From positions 124,001 to 188,000 of the forward strand of contig NZ_AQWP01000004.1 in the NCBI RefSeq assembly GCF_000375585.1: a stretch of DNA of 64,000 bases. Direction: 5' to 3'. The notes below the pieces were generated by a model. It saw nothing but the letters and a program-made list of their open reading frames with translations, was not told the origin of the DNA and did no database searches. Every line of letters starts with the position of its first letter. Position 1 is the first letter of the stretch. Shown here one piece after another: positions 45,128 through 54,180 of this stretch. The DNA comes from Sinorhizobium meliloti 4H41. GTDB taxonomy: Bacteria > Pseudomonadota > Alphaproteobacteria > Rhizobiales > Rhizobiaceae. The translations under genes and the position numbers were made by a program.

Positions 45128-45829
45128 TCACTCGAACAGGTCTGGATTGTCCGCCTCGATCTGCGGCAGGTCGGCCAGGATACCGTTGAGATGGCTGCGC
45201 ATGGCGGCCGCAGCCGCGTCGGCATCGCGCGCGTCGATGGCGGTGATGATCGCCTCGTGTTCGGCAATCAGTTTCTTCATCGAGTCCGGATGGCGCAGCT
45301 GCAGGTTGCAGACCCGATCCATGTGTGCCTTGATGTCGGAGATGGCGTTCCAGGCGAGGCCGCAGCCTGCACCCTCGGCGATCGCAATATGGAACTGCTC
45401 GTCCTCCCGGCGAAAAGCATTGTGGTCATTCGCCTCATTCGCCACCTTTTGCCGAGCGAGGATCGTGTCGATCTTGCGTCGCGTCCAGCTATCGAATGTC
45501 TCGCTGGCCCGACGCGCCACCGCGACTTCGATGGCCTCGCGCACGAAGCGGGATTCCATCATTTGTCTGGCTGAAATCCGCACGACGACGGTGCCCCTGT
45601 TGGGCCGGATATCCACCAGTTTGGATTTGCCCAGCGCGATGAGCGCCTCGCGCACGGGCTGACGCGACACGCCCATGCGTGTGGCGATTTCCTGTTCGGA
45701 GAGCCGCATTCCGGGGGCGAGCTCCAGCCGGATGATGGATTCGCGCAAGTCCCGCTCGACCTGGGCCGCGGCAGTTTCGCCGGTGTCGATCTTCAGGGAT
45801 TCGAGGTTCATGTCTTTCGCCGCCGTCAT
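45128..45829 (-). CDS. GntR-family (FCD) transcriptional regulator
   Basis: Regulator of 233 residues. Winged helix LRESIIRLELAPGMRLSEQE and recognition MGVSRQPVREALIALGKSKL. FCD domain with REDEQFHIAIAEGAG, HMDRVCNLQLRHP and AEHEAIITAID. Start 45829; MNLESL at 45811 is an alternative. Divergent from the ALDH-ABC operon, with tandem ACCATACA motifs in the gap; probably its repressor. Confidence 0.85.
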   Translation of the reverse strand: MTAAKDMNLESLKIDTGETAAAQVERDLRESIIRLELAPGMRLSEQEIATRMGVSRQPVREALIALGKSKLVDIRPNRGTVVVRISARQMMESRFVREAIEVAVARRASETFDSWTRRKIDTILARQKVANEANDHNAFRREDEQFHIAIAEGAGCGLAWNAISDIKAHMDRVCNLQLRHPDSMKKLIAEHEAIITAIDARDADAAAAAMRSHLNGILADLPQIEADNPDLFE

Positions 45830-45851
45830 CCGTTGACATCCAATTTGAACC

Positions 45852-45869
45852 ACCATACAGTACCATACA
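45852..45869. promoter_or_regulatory. Tandem ACCATACA motif, possible GntR operator
   Basis: ACCATACA occurs at 45852-45859 and 45862-45869, one helical turn apart, just upstream of the GntR gene and about 80 bp before the ALDH start. Position suits an operator for the divergent pair. Confidence 0.4.
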
Positions 45870-45947
45870 ATTCAGGCGCAACAGAAATCCGGCAAACCGG
45901 ATGAACAGGGAGGGGCTGGCGCCGCGCGGGCTGGCCTGAGAACGCTA

Positions 45948-47462
45948 TTGCTGTCCAATTTCATCGCACCCGATTCCAACGATCCCCGCCTGCGTATTAA
46001 ATCCCGCTACCAGATGCTTGTCGATGGCAAGTCGGTCGATGCCGCTTCAGGCAGGACGATCGATCGGGTGAGCCCCGGCCACGCCGGCGTCACGGTCGGC
46101 ACCTGGCCGGAAGCCTCGGCCGACGACGTGCGCAAGGCCGTCGCGGCCGCCCGGAAGGCTTTCGATACCGGCCCATGGCCGCGCATGTCTGGCGCAGAGC
46201 GGTCGCGCCTGATGTTCAAGGTCGCCGACCTCATCCTTGCGAGACAGGAGGAGCTGGCGCTGATCGAGAGCCTCGAGGTCGGCAAGCCGATCGCGCAGGC
46301 GCGCGGCGAAATCGGTTTCTGCGCAGATCTCTGGTCCTATGCCGCCGGCCAGGCCCGTGCGCTGGAAGGACAGACCCACAACAATATCGGCGACGATCGT
46401 TTGGGCCTTGTCCTGCGCGAGCCGGTCGGGGTCGTCGGCATCATCACGCCTTGGAACTTTCCCTTCATCATCGCGTCGGAACGGGTGCCATGGGCGATCG
46501 GCAGCGGCTGCACGGTGGTGCTGAAGCCCTCCGAGTTCACTTCGGGCACGTCGATCCGTATGGCGGAGCTGGCGCGCGAAGCCGGCATTCCCGATGGCGT
46601 GTTCAACGTCGTCACCGGTTATGGCGATCCCGCCGGCCAGGTTCTGGCCGAAGACCCGAGCGTCGACATGGTCGCCTTTACCGGCTCTGTCCGCGTCGGC
46701 ACGAAGCTCGGCGAGATCGCGGCGCGCAGCGTCAAGCGCGTGGGGCTGGAGCTTGGCGGCAAGGGGCCGCAGATCGTCTTCGCCGATGCGGATCTCGACG
46801 CGGCGGCAGACGGCGTCGCCTATGGCGTCTACCACAATGCCGGCCAGTGCTGCATTTCCGGCAGCCGGCTTCTGGTGCAGGAGGGCATCCGCGATGCGCT
46901 GATTGAGCGCCTGCTCGACATCTCGCGCAAGGTGACTTTCGGCGATCCGCTGAACGAACGCACCAGGATCGGCGCAATGATCTCGGAGACGCATGCCGAA
47001 AAGGTGCATTCCTATGTGACGGCCGGCATCGCATCGGGCGCGGAACTGCTGCTCGGCGGCGAAAGGACCGGCAGGGAGGCCGGCCTTTACTACGCACCGA
47101 CGGTCTTTGCCGGCGTCACGCCCGACATGTCGATCGCACGCGAGGAGATCTTTGGTCCCGTGCTTTCAACGCTGACCTTCAAGACCCCGGACGAAGCCGT
47201 AGCGCTGGCGAACGCCACCGAGTTCGGTCTTTCGGCCAGCGTCTGGTCGACCAATCTCGAAACCGCGCTGCAGAGCATCCGCCGCATCCGCGCCGGCCGA
47301 TGCTGGATCAACAGCGTGATCGACGGCACGCCGGAGCTGCCGATCGGCGGCTACAAGAAGAGCGGCCTGGGCCGCGAACTCGGCCGCTATGGCTTTGACG
47401 AATATTCCCAGTTCAAGGGCGTCCACGTGACGCTCGGGCGCCCCGCGCCCTGGTTCACATAA
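45948..47462 (+). CDS. NAD(P)-dependent aldehyde dehydrogenase
   Basis: Aldehyde dehydrogenase of 504 residues (or about 482 if ATG 46014 is the start; the TTG at 45948 lacks a clear ribosome site). Catalytic Glu in GLELGGKGPQ, catalytic Cys in NAGQCCISGSRL, cofactor motif FTGSVRVGTK, ITPWNFPFIIASERV. Heads a plus-strand operon with a sugar ABC importer, so it oxidises an aldehyde from the imported solute; 2-oxoglutarate semialdehyde or a hydroxy-aldehyde are possible. Confidence 0.88.
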   Translation: MLSNFIAPDSNDPRLRIKSRYQMLVDGKSVDAASGRTIDRVSPGHAGVTVGTWPEASADDVRKAVAAARKAFDTGPWPRMSGAERSRLMFKVADLILARQEELALIESLEVGKPIAQARGEIGFCADLWSYAAGQARALEGQTHNNIGDDRLGLVLREPVGVVGIITPWNFPFIIASERVPWAIGSGCTVVLKPSEFTSGTSIRMAELAREAGIPDGVFNVVTGYGDPAGQVLAEDPSVDMVAFTGSVRVGTKLGEIAARSVKRVGLELGGKGPQIVFADADLDAAADGVAYGVYHNAGQCCISGSRLLVQEGIRDALIERLLDISRKVTFGDPLNERTRIGAMISETHAEKVHSYVTAGIASGAELLLGGERTGREAGLYYAPTVFAGVTPDMSIAREEIFGPVLSTLTFKTPDEAVALANATEFGLSASVWSTNLETALQSIRRIRAGRCWINSVIDGTPELPIGGYKKSGLGRELGRYGFDEYSQFKGVHVTLGRPAPWFT

Positions 47463-47581
47463 TCGGCCGCAGTCGGGGTCGGGAGGAGGAATATCTCGGC
47501 TGGCGTGATCTTTGGTCGGAGCCCGCCAGCCGAGACTTGGGTCTTGCGACCCGCAATGCACATCCAAAGGGAGGACACGCA

Positions 47582-48532
47582 ATGAAACTGACCAGGCTCA
47601 GAACCGCGGCGCTGGCTGCGGGCCTTGCCACCTTGTTGACGTCGAGCGCGCTCGCCGCAGACGTCAAGGCAACGATGATCATCTATCTCGATCCGAGTGT
47701 GCAGTTCTTTAATCCGGTGGTGAAGGGAGCGCAAGACGCCGCCGCCCAATTCGGCGTCGACCTCGACGTGCAGTATGCCAACAACGATCCGGTGCGCCAG
47801 AACGACCTGATCGAAAGCGCGACGGCCAGCGGCGTCGATGGCATCGCCGTCGCGATCTCCAGTTCGGATGCTTTCGACGAGAGCATCTGCGCGGCAGTCA
47901 AGGCCGGTATCATCGTCATCGGCTTCAACAACGATGACCTCGACGGCGCCAAGGGCAACTGTCGCCAGGCCTATGTCGGCATGGACGAGCTTGCCTCCGG
48001 CTATGAGCTCGGCAACCGCATGATCAAGGAATTCGGCCTCAAGTCCGGCGACGTCGTCTTCAACCCGCGCGAAATTCCGGAAGCGAGCTTTGCAGTCGCC
48101 CGTGGCGGCGGCATCGAGAAGGCGATGACCGAAAACGGCATCAAGGTGGAGACGGTTCGAGCCGGTCTCGACCCCGCCGAAGCGCAGAACATCATTGCGC
48201 AATTCCTCATCGCCAACCCGAATGTGAAGGCGCTGTTCGGCACCGGCTCGGTCACCTCGACCGTCGGCGCGGGCGCCATCAAGGACGCCGGCGTAGACAT
48301 TCCCTTCGGCGGTTTCGACCTTGCGGTCGAGATCGTAAATGCGGTGGAATCCGGCGCGATGTACGCGACCATGGACCAGCAGCCCTATCTGCAGGGCTAC
48401 TACCCGATCGCCCAGATCGCGCTTGCCAAAAAATACGGGCTGACACCGACCGACATCGACACGGGCCAGGGCGCCTTCCTCGACAAGTCGCGCATCGGTT
48501 CGGTCAAGCCGCTGATCGGCAGCTACCGCTAA
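47582..48532 (+). CDS. Sugar ABC transporter periplasmic binding protein
   Basis: Receptor of 316 residues, type I periplasmic fold (RbsB/FrcB group). Signal peptide LRTAALAAGLATLLTSSALA. Key regions: DPSVQFFNPVVKGAQDAAAQ at the start of lobe 1, YVGMDELASGYELGNRM and FGGFDLAVEIVNAVESG. GGGAGGA upstream of the ATG. Unlike the 14772 receptor in binding segments, so another ligand. Confidence 0.9.
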   Translation: MKLTRLRTAALAAGLATLLTSSALAADVKATMIIYLDPSVQFFNPVVKGAQDAAAQFGVDLDVQYANNDPVRQNDLIESATASGVDGIAVAISSSDAFDESICAAVKAGIIVIGFNNDDLDGAKGNCRQAYVGMDELASGYELGNRMIKEFGLKSGDVVFNPREIPEASFAVARGGGIEKAMTENGIKVETVRAGLDPAEAQNIIAQFLIANPNVKALFGTGSVTSTVGAGAIKDAGVDIPFGGFDLAVEIVNAVESGAMYATMDQQPYLQGYYPIAQIALAKKYGLTPTDIDTGQGAFLDKSRIGSVKPLIGSYR

Positions 48533-48601
48533 CCGCGTTCCGAGGGAGCCCGCCGGCGCGGCCGGCCGGTTCCCCCTTCCCCAACGATCGGGTGCCAGAC
48601 C

Positions 48602-49621
48602 GTGACTCCTGTCCTAGCCGAAAGTGCCGCGCCACGCTCGCGGACCCAGAGACAATCCATCCTCAAGCAGATCATGGGCATGCCGGCGGGAGCGATCTTT
48701 CTCGTCTTCATGACCCTGCAGATCGTCTGCATCGCCGGCGCGCTCCTCTATCCGGACGAGTTCCGCTACCTCTCGCCGCAGAACCTGACGATCCTGATGA
48801 AGGCGATCCCCGTGCTTGGATGCCTCGCGCTCGGAGCCGGCGTACTGATGATCGCCGGTGAATTCGACCTTTCCATCGGCTCAGTCTACACGTTTACGGC
48901 CGTGCTGATGGCCTCGCTCGTCAATGCGGGGCTGAGCGCCTTCGTCGCAGCACCTATCGGCATTCTGACCGGCCTGCTGATCGGTTCCCTCAACGGCCAC
49001 ATCACCCTGCGCTTCGGTCTGCCGTCCTTCATCGTCACACTCGGCGGGCTTCTCTTCTGGCGCGGCGCGGTGCTGCTCTACAACGGTGCCGTCCAGGTGC
49101 GTTTCGATCCGGAGCCGGTCTTCACCAGCCTCTTTTCCGGCACCCTGTTCGGCGTCAACGCCGCCTTCATCTGGATCGTCCTCTTCGTCATAGGCTTTCA
49201 CCTGCTGCTACACCGTCACCGCTTCGGCAATCACGTTTTCGCGACCGGTGGCAATCGCGCTGCGGCCGAGGCGATCGGCATCAACACCAGCCGCGTCAAA
49301 CTGATTGCCTTTGCGATTGCGGGCGGCATGGCTGCGGTGGCGGGCATTCTTGCGACAGCCCGCGTCGGCAGCGTGCAGCCTGGGCAGGGTGCGGGTCTGG
49401 AACTCCAGGCCATCGCCGCCTGCGTCATCGGCGGCCTGTCGCTGCGCGGAGGGCGCGGATCGATCATCGGAATCTTTCTCGGCGTGCTGCTCATCCACAC
49501 GATTACCGACGTCCTGCTTCTCCTGCGGGCACCGGGCTTCTACCTCGACATGTTCATCGCCACGCTGATCGTGCTGGCTGCAATCTTCAACCATCTCATC
49601 GAGCGGCGAGGTCTTGCGTGA
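48602..49621 (+). CDS. Sugar ABC transporter permease
   Basis: RbsC/FrcC-type permease of 339 residues with about ten helices. Motifs VLMIAGEFDLSIGSVYTF (family LSVG motif), FGLPSFIVTLGGLLFWRG, and GGLSLRGGRGSIIGIF. GTG start 70 bp after the binding protein; an internal start nearer MGMPAGAIF cannot be excluded. Stop overlaps the ATPase ATG. Confidence 0.9.
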   Translation: MTPVLAESAAPRSRTQRQSILKQIMGMPAGAIFLVFMTLQIVCIAGALLYPDEFRYLSPQNLTILMKAIPVLGCLALGAGVLMIAGEFDLSIGSVYTFTAVLMASLVNAGLSAFVAAPIGILTGLLIGSLNGHITLRFGLPSFIVTLGGLLFWRGAVLLYNGAVQVRFDPEPVFTSLFSGTLFGVNAAFIWIVLFVIGFHLLLHRHRFGNHVFATGGNRAAAEAIGINTSRVKLIAFAIAGGMAAVAGILATARVGSVQPGQGAGLELQAIAACVIGGLSLRGGRGSIIGIFLGVLLIHTITDVLLLLRAPGFYLDMFIATLIVLAAIFNHLIERRGLA

Positions 49622-50358
49622 TGTCGACCCCCAATCTTCTCGAACTGCACAACATTTCGAAGAGCTTCGGTGCGCTGACCGCGCTTCGCAATCTGAGCTT
49701 CCATATCGGCGAGGGGGAAGTCGTCGGCCTTTTGGGTGACAACGGCGCCGGCAAGTCGACGACCGTCAATCTCATCTCCGGCATCCACAAGCCGACGGAC
49801 GGCTATCTCAGCGTCGACGGCAAGAAGACGACCTTTTCCTGCCGCTCGGATTCCGCCGATGCCGGCATCGAAACGATCTATCAGCACACCGCGCTGGTCG
49901 ATTCACTCTCGATTACCCGCAATATCTTCATGGGCCGTGAGCTGACCGACCGCTTCGGCTTCCTCCGGCAGCGCGAGATGCGCGACATCGCCATGGAAGT
50001 CTTGCAAAACGCCGTGCACATCTCCGGCATCGATTCCCCGGATACGCTCGTCGGCAACCTCTCCGGCGGGCAGAAACAGGCGGTCGCAATCGCCCGCGCC
50101 GTCTATTTCAAGAAGCGCGTGCTGCTCCTCGACGAGCCGACCTCGGCGCTCTCCGTACGCGAGACGGAAGCGTTGCTGAACCAGGTGCTGAAGCTCAAGG
50201 CGGAGAATGTCTCGAGTGTGCTGGTGACCCACAATCTCTACCACGCCTATCAGGTCTGCGACAGGTTCGTGATCATGAGCCATGGCACGAAGGTCTTCGA
50301 CGTGCAGAAGGCCGATACGACGATCAGCCAGCTGACCGAATATGTCGTGCTCACCTGA
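49621..50358 (+). CDS. Sugar ABC transporter ATPase, single domain (FrcA-like)
   Basis: Cytoplasmic ATPase of 245 residues. Walker A LLGDNGAGKSTTVN, signature NLSGGQKQAVAIA, Walker B RVLLLDEPTSAL, switch His in VLVTHNLYH. One domain only, as in fructose-type FrcA, whereas the other importer here uses a double-domain ATPase. ATG 49621 overlaps the permease stop; GTG 49618 also possible. Confidence 0.9.
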   Translation: MSTPNLLELHNISKSFGALTALRNLSFHIGEGEVVGLLGDNGAGKSTTVNLISGIHKPTDGYLSVDGKKTTFSCRSDSADAGIETIYQHTALVDSLSITRNIFMGRELTDRFGFLRQREMRDIAMEVLQNAVHISGIDSPDTLVGNLSGGQKQAVAIARAVYFKKRVLLLDEPTSALSVRETEALLNQVLKLKAENVSSVLVTHNLYHAYQVCDRFVIMSHGTKVFDVQKADTTISQLTEYVVLT

Positions 50359-50605
50359 TGCCGATTGCTGGAAAGCAAGAGCAGATGCCGTGAAGGTCAA
50401 ATGCCATTCCCCTTGCGTCCTAACAGCCGGTTTGGGCGTAGGACCTTTGGCGCTTTGGTCTCGGACCAATGTCCCATCGTCGTAAACGGACGACATGCTA
50501 GATTCCGCACTCGGTTTGGTGCTCTGCTAGACTGAGGTCCTGTGATTTCCACGGCGGACCCTGCCTCGCGAGGCTATGCAACCACCCGTTGCCTGGAGTT
50601 GGGAC
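50359..50605. other. Intergenic region after the ABC operon
   Basis: About 250 bp with no recognisable gene, terminator or repeat. Confidence 0.4.
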
Positions 50606-50782
50606 ATGGACGACCGCGATATGAAACACAATGACGAGGAAAATTCTGCTTCCGACCTCTTGGAAATTGCGGCACAGCTCGCCGCGCTGGCCGAGGACAT
50701 CAGGACCTTGGCTGCAATGCCGATCGAGCAGAATTCAACATTGATCGAACCCGGCGATAGGCCTGAAGCAACCTCGGAATGA
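50606..50782 (+). CDS. Small hypothetical acidic protein
   Basis: 58 residues, acidic (MDDRDMKHNDEENSASD), with one amphipathic helix (LLEIAAQLAALAEDIRTLAA). No family recognised. CTGGAG lies 8 nt before the ATG, which is the main support that it is real. Confidence 0.4.
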   Translation: MDDRDMKHNDEENSASDLLEIAAQLAALAEDIRTLAAMPIEQNSTLIEPGDRPEATSE

Positions 50783-50923
50783 CCGTCATTGCCGCCGAGG
50801 CTGATGCGGCTCAGGTTGCTCTGCCCGCAATGATCGAGAAACCGCCGCCTCGATGCACTCATGGAACCATTTTTCAGCAGCAGCCATTGCGCATTAACCT
50901 CGTTGATGGAACAGGGCGCAACA

Positions 50924-51190
50924 ATGGACGTACAGAAGGCTGGAATGGCTCGACTGCTGTTGGCGGTACCTGATGTGCGCGACAGTGCCTGGATGATTCA
51001 CGACCTCACTTTCTTGAAGCTGTGCGAAGTCTACGAGCACGCCTGCCTGCGCCGCGACGTTCTGCGATGTGCGGCATCAAAAGACGACGCCGCCCTGCTC
51101 AAATCCGAAGAGGAATGCACGAGCCTCGAAGCGGCCGCCATCGCTTACATTCGCGAGCGCCAAAAGTTCTCCGGCCTCGGGCGCCACTGA
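50924..51190 (+). CDS. Small hypothetical protein
   Basis: 88 residues, mainly helical, with a Cys near FLKLCEVYEHACLRRDVL and a C-terminal helix SLEAAAIAYIRERQKFSG. Not recognised. The upstream gene is on the same strand 140 bp before. The ribosome site is weak (CAGGGCG); start uncertain. Confidence 0.4.
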   Translation: MDVQKAGMARLLLAVPDVRDSAWMIHDLTFLKLCEVYEHACLRRDVLRCAASKDDAALLKSEEECTSLEAAAIAYIRERQKFSGLGRH

Positions 51191-51827
51191 GGCAGCAGCA
51201 TCACAATCATCTAGAAGGCCGCGCTGCGAAAGATCGCCGGTACGAGCCCGCTTTCGCTCCCTCCAGGGTCGGCGGGCTCTGATTTGTGATTTTCCTCCAG
51301 GATCTCTCCCCATGTTTACGGCACCAGGTCGTCTTGCCTGCGGCCTCGACAACAACGATCGCGACAGCCTCCGCGCCTCGATACCATTGGCTCTGAACAA
51401 TGCCATCAGCATCCGCCTAACGAAAACTCCTTCGTCGCGCCTTCGCCGTAAAATCGCGCAGGTAGCGCCCCGCGAGTTGTCATGCCCTGCCCTCTCCAGA
51501 ATACACGCAATCGCAACTCTGGCACTCTCCGCCCCATCACCTCGCAGGCGCCCTGGTAGGCGGATGGACTGACCCGCGACATGGAGCGGGCGCCGCCCGG
51601 TGTCATAGCGATTGCGCAAAAGAGGGTCTCGTTCACATCGAACTCGGGCTGGAAGCCAAGCATGGCTGATATCACGGGCGTGATAGGCGGTTGACCGTTT
51701 CCTTCGAACGGCTTGATTGAGCCTGGCCACGCCCGGTTTTCATCAAGTCGGCCGAATTGTCGGATACTGCCACGCCGGCATGTGCTAGAGATTTTGGTCG
51801 ACATGATCCGTGTTCCGAGGGCAGAAC
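51191..51827. other. Region without a confidently assigned gene
   Basis: About 640 bp between the small hypothetical gene and LysR. A 132-codon minus-strand frame (51406-51804) is partly protein-like (PFEGNGQPPITPVISAMLG) and divergent from LysR, but no family is recognised and another open frame overlaps it. It may be a lineage-specific gene or a relic. LysR regulators often control such a divergent neighbour. Confidence 0.35.
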
Positions 51828-52724
51828 GTGCAACTTCGCCATCTCAAAACATTCACTGCAGTTGCTAATACTCTCAACTTCACGCGCGCAGGTGAACGCG
51901 TTCATCTTTCCCAATCGAGCGTGACGGAACAGATTCAGGCTCTTGAGGCAGATCTTGGCGTGAAGCTCTTCGACCGTTCGCGTAGGAGACTGACGCTCAC
52001 GCCGGCGGGGCAGCGCTTGCTCGGATATGCAACCGGCCTGATCGACCTTGCTGACGAAGCCTATTCGGCGGTTGCGAGCACTTCGGCCACCGTATCGGGC
52101 AACCTCGTCATCGGCGGCCTTGAAACTCTTTGCTCCACCCGGCTGCCGGAAGTGGTCGCCAAGTTCAGCCGCCGATATCCTGCCGTGGAGGTGACACTGA
52201 AGACGGCAGACAGCCGCGGGCTGCGCGATGGAACAAGGAACGGCGATCTGGACGTGAGTTTTTTCTTCGGAGAAGCCGCGGCAGCGGCAGGTGTCCGAAG
52301 CGAAGTTGTGGCCGAAGAGGAACTGTTGATCATCCTGCCCCCGAACCATCGCTTGGCGGGGCGCGAAGCAATCAAGCCGGAGGATCTCGCCGATGAAGCC
52401 TTTCTGGTTACACCACCCGGATGCGTCTATCGAAAGATGTTCGACGAGGCTTCCGCGGCAATGCTGCCCGAACGGCCGAGACGCGCCGGAGAATTTGCAA
52501 GCATCGGCTCGATAAGAAGCCTTGTTGAGGCAGGACTCGGCTGCGCTCTGTTTCCTCGGTCGGCCCTCGCCGCGCATCCGACGCGTCTGGTTGCCGTTCC
52601 TTGGGCCGGCGCTTACCGAACAACCCCTGTCACAATGATGTGGCGACAGCGACGAATACAGTCTCCGGCGATGGAAGCGTTTCTTGGCACCGCCAGAGGA
52701 CTTGCGTGTCAGACCAGGCGCTGA
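51828..52724 (+). CDS. LysR-family transcriptional regulator
   Basis: LTTR of 298 residues. HTH LKTFTAVANTLNFTRAGERV and LSQSSVTEQIQALEADLGVK; substrate domain after residue 90 (GNLVIGGLETLCSTRLPEVV). GTG 51828 has GAGG 7 nt upstream; GTG 51810 is less likely. Its end overlaps the convergent SDR gene by 16 bp. Confidence 0.85.
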   Translation: MQLRHLKTFTAVANTLNFTRAGERVHLSQSSVTEQIQALEADLGVKLFDRSRRRLTLTPAGQRLLGYATGLIDLADEAYSAVASTSATVSGNLVIGGLETLCSTRLPEVVAKFSRRYPAVEVTLKTADSRGLRDGTRNGDLDVSFFFGEAAAAAGVRSEVVAEEELLIILPPNHRLAGREAIKPEDLADEAFLVTPPGCVYRKMFDEASAAMLPERPRRAGEFASIGSIRSLVEAGLGCALFPRSALAAHPTRLVAVPWAGAYRTTPVTMMWRQRRIQSPAMEAFLGTARGLACQTRR

Positions 52725-53443
52725 CCGCCATCGACGTGTATCACCGTTCCCGAGATGAAGCCATTGCGCATGACGGATTCAATCGCCTGCGCGATGTCGC
52801 CCGCCTGTCCAATCCGGCCGACCGGCAGGCGCTTGGCCATGGCTTCCAGCGCGCCAGCCTTCCCTTCGCCCGCGACCGAATCCCAGATCGGCGTATCGAC
52901 CCATCCCGGCGAAACGGCATTCACGCGTATTGGCGCGAGCTCGACGGCAAGCGCGTAGACGAGAGACTCGATCGCGCCGTTTACTGCTGCGACAACAGAC
53001 CCTTTCGGCGCCGGGCGGTATGCGGCAATTCCTGACGTAAACGTAATCGACCCGGGGCCCGTGAGGCGCGGAGCACCATGCTTGGCCAGCAGCAGCGGCG
53101 CGACTACTTTTGAATCGATCACGCGTCGTGCCGTCGAAACGTTCATCTCAGACAGGGGCACGTAGACGCCACCCACGTCGGCGGCAGTCGAGACGATATG
53201 ATGCACTTCACCGACTGAGGCGAACAGGCGCTCTACATCGTCTTCGCGCGTTGCGTCTGCCGCGACCATCTGCAGGCCCGGTGCATTGCCGAGCTTTTCA
53301 CGGGCGCGGGAAAGCCGCTCCGATGATCTGCCAACAATCGTAATCGCGGCTCCCGAAGTGAGTAATCTTTCGGCAAACGCAAGCCCCATGCCGGAACTGC
53401 CGCCGACGACGAGAACATGCTCACGAGCTTTTCCTTCTGACAC
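52709..53443 (-). CDS. SDR-family protein lacking the YxxxK catalytic pair
   Basis: Classical SDR of 244 residues: cofactor motif VVGGSSGMGLAFAE, catalytic Ser in TFTSGIAAYRP, C-terminal FISGTVIHVDGGQRLV. Where YxxxK should be, it reads SVVAAVNGAIESL, so Tyr and Lys are missing. The same VxxxN form occurs in a subgroup of annotated SDRs; activity is uncertain. Convergent with and overlapping the LysR gene, which may regulate it or not. Confidence 0.8.
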   Translation of the reverse strand: MSEGKAREHVLVVGGSSGMGLAFAERLLTSGAAITIVGRSSERLSRAREKLGNAPGLQMVAADATREDDVERLFASVGEVHHIVSTAADVGGVYVPLSEMNVSTARRVIDSKVVAPLLLAKHGAPRLTGPGSITFTSGIAAYRPAPKGSVVAAVNGAIESLVYALAVELAPIRVNAVSPGWVDTPIWDSVAGEGKAGALEAMAKRLPVGRIGQAGDIAQAIESVMRNGFISGTVIHVDGGQRLV

Positions 53444-54180
53444 GCCAATCTCCTTCGTTCTGTCTGAGAGCAGCCAGGAGAGCCGCTCCGATCACGGAGG
53501 TTTACTCGGCGAGGGACTCGAGAAGGAAACGGGAAGATACGATTGTGTCGATCGGAAAACCCGATGATCTGCGTCGCAGAGAATAAGCATCGTGCACGGC
53601 CTCACGCCACGTTGACAGGCAGCCGAGTGCCGATCCTCTTGACGTCCGCGCTTTCAGAATGAACCGCCAAACCACCTCGTGCAGCATGCACCGGGGGTTG
53701 CGGCCTGTCGTGAAGCGTTGCGGCATCCCGAACATGCGACCCCGCACGAAATTCCATCAAAGCGGGCTGTATCGAAGCAGCGCTCGTTTGCGGGGGACCC
53801 GCAAATCTGGACCCGGCAGCTGAGGAAGAACCCTTTTTAACTGCCAAGCAACACGGCCATCGCTGCCCGTACGTTTCCCAATTCTGGATTGCATTATTGA
53901 GTCCTAAACCATCTTTCTCGCACGGGCGAAAAGCCCTCGAATCTGAGGGTAGATGCCGTGCATTCAGCAGGCGTACTCTACCGCAAGTTTCAGTGCCTAG
54001 CCACTTTTGTCGCATAGTCTGACTGTCGGCTTCGTCGCTCGATGGCCCCCGATGTGGTTTGCGCAGCGTCGGCTGACGCGGCTTTCCACCCTGCTGCCAC
54101 TGATTGTCGAGGCACGAGGATCGACGACTATCCGCGTCGTCTCAGTTCAATCTGCAACCTGACCATGAAGGAGAATGCCG
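53444..54180. other. Long intergenic region before the glycine-rich locus
   Basis: About 740 bp without a convincing gene. Short frames on the minus strand (53502-53747, 53602-54015) have no family resemblance. It should contain the promoter of the glycine-rich/RHS operon; the last bases give an AAGGAG site for 54181. Confidence 0.4.
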
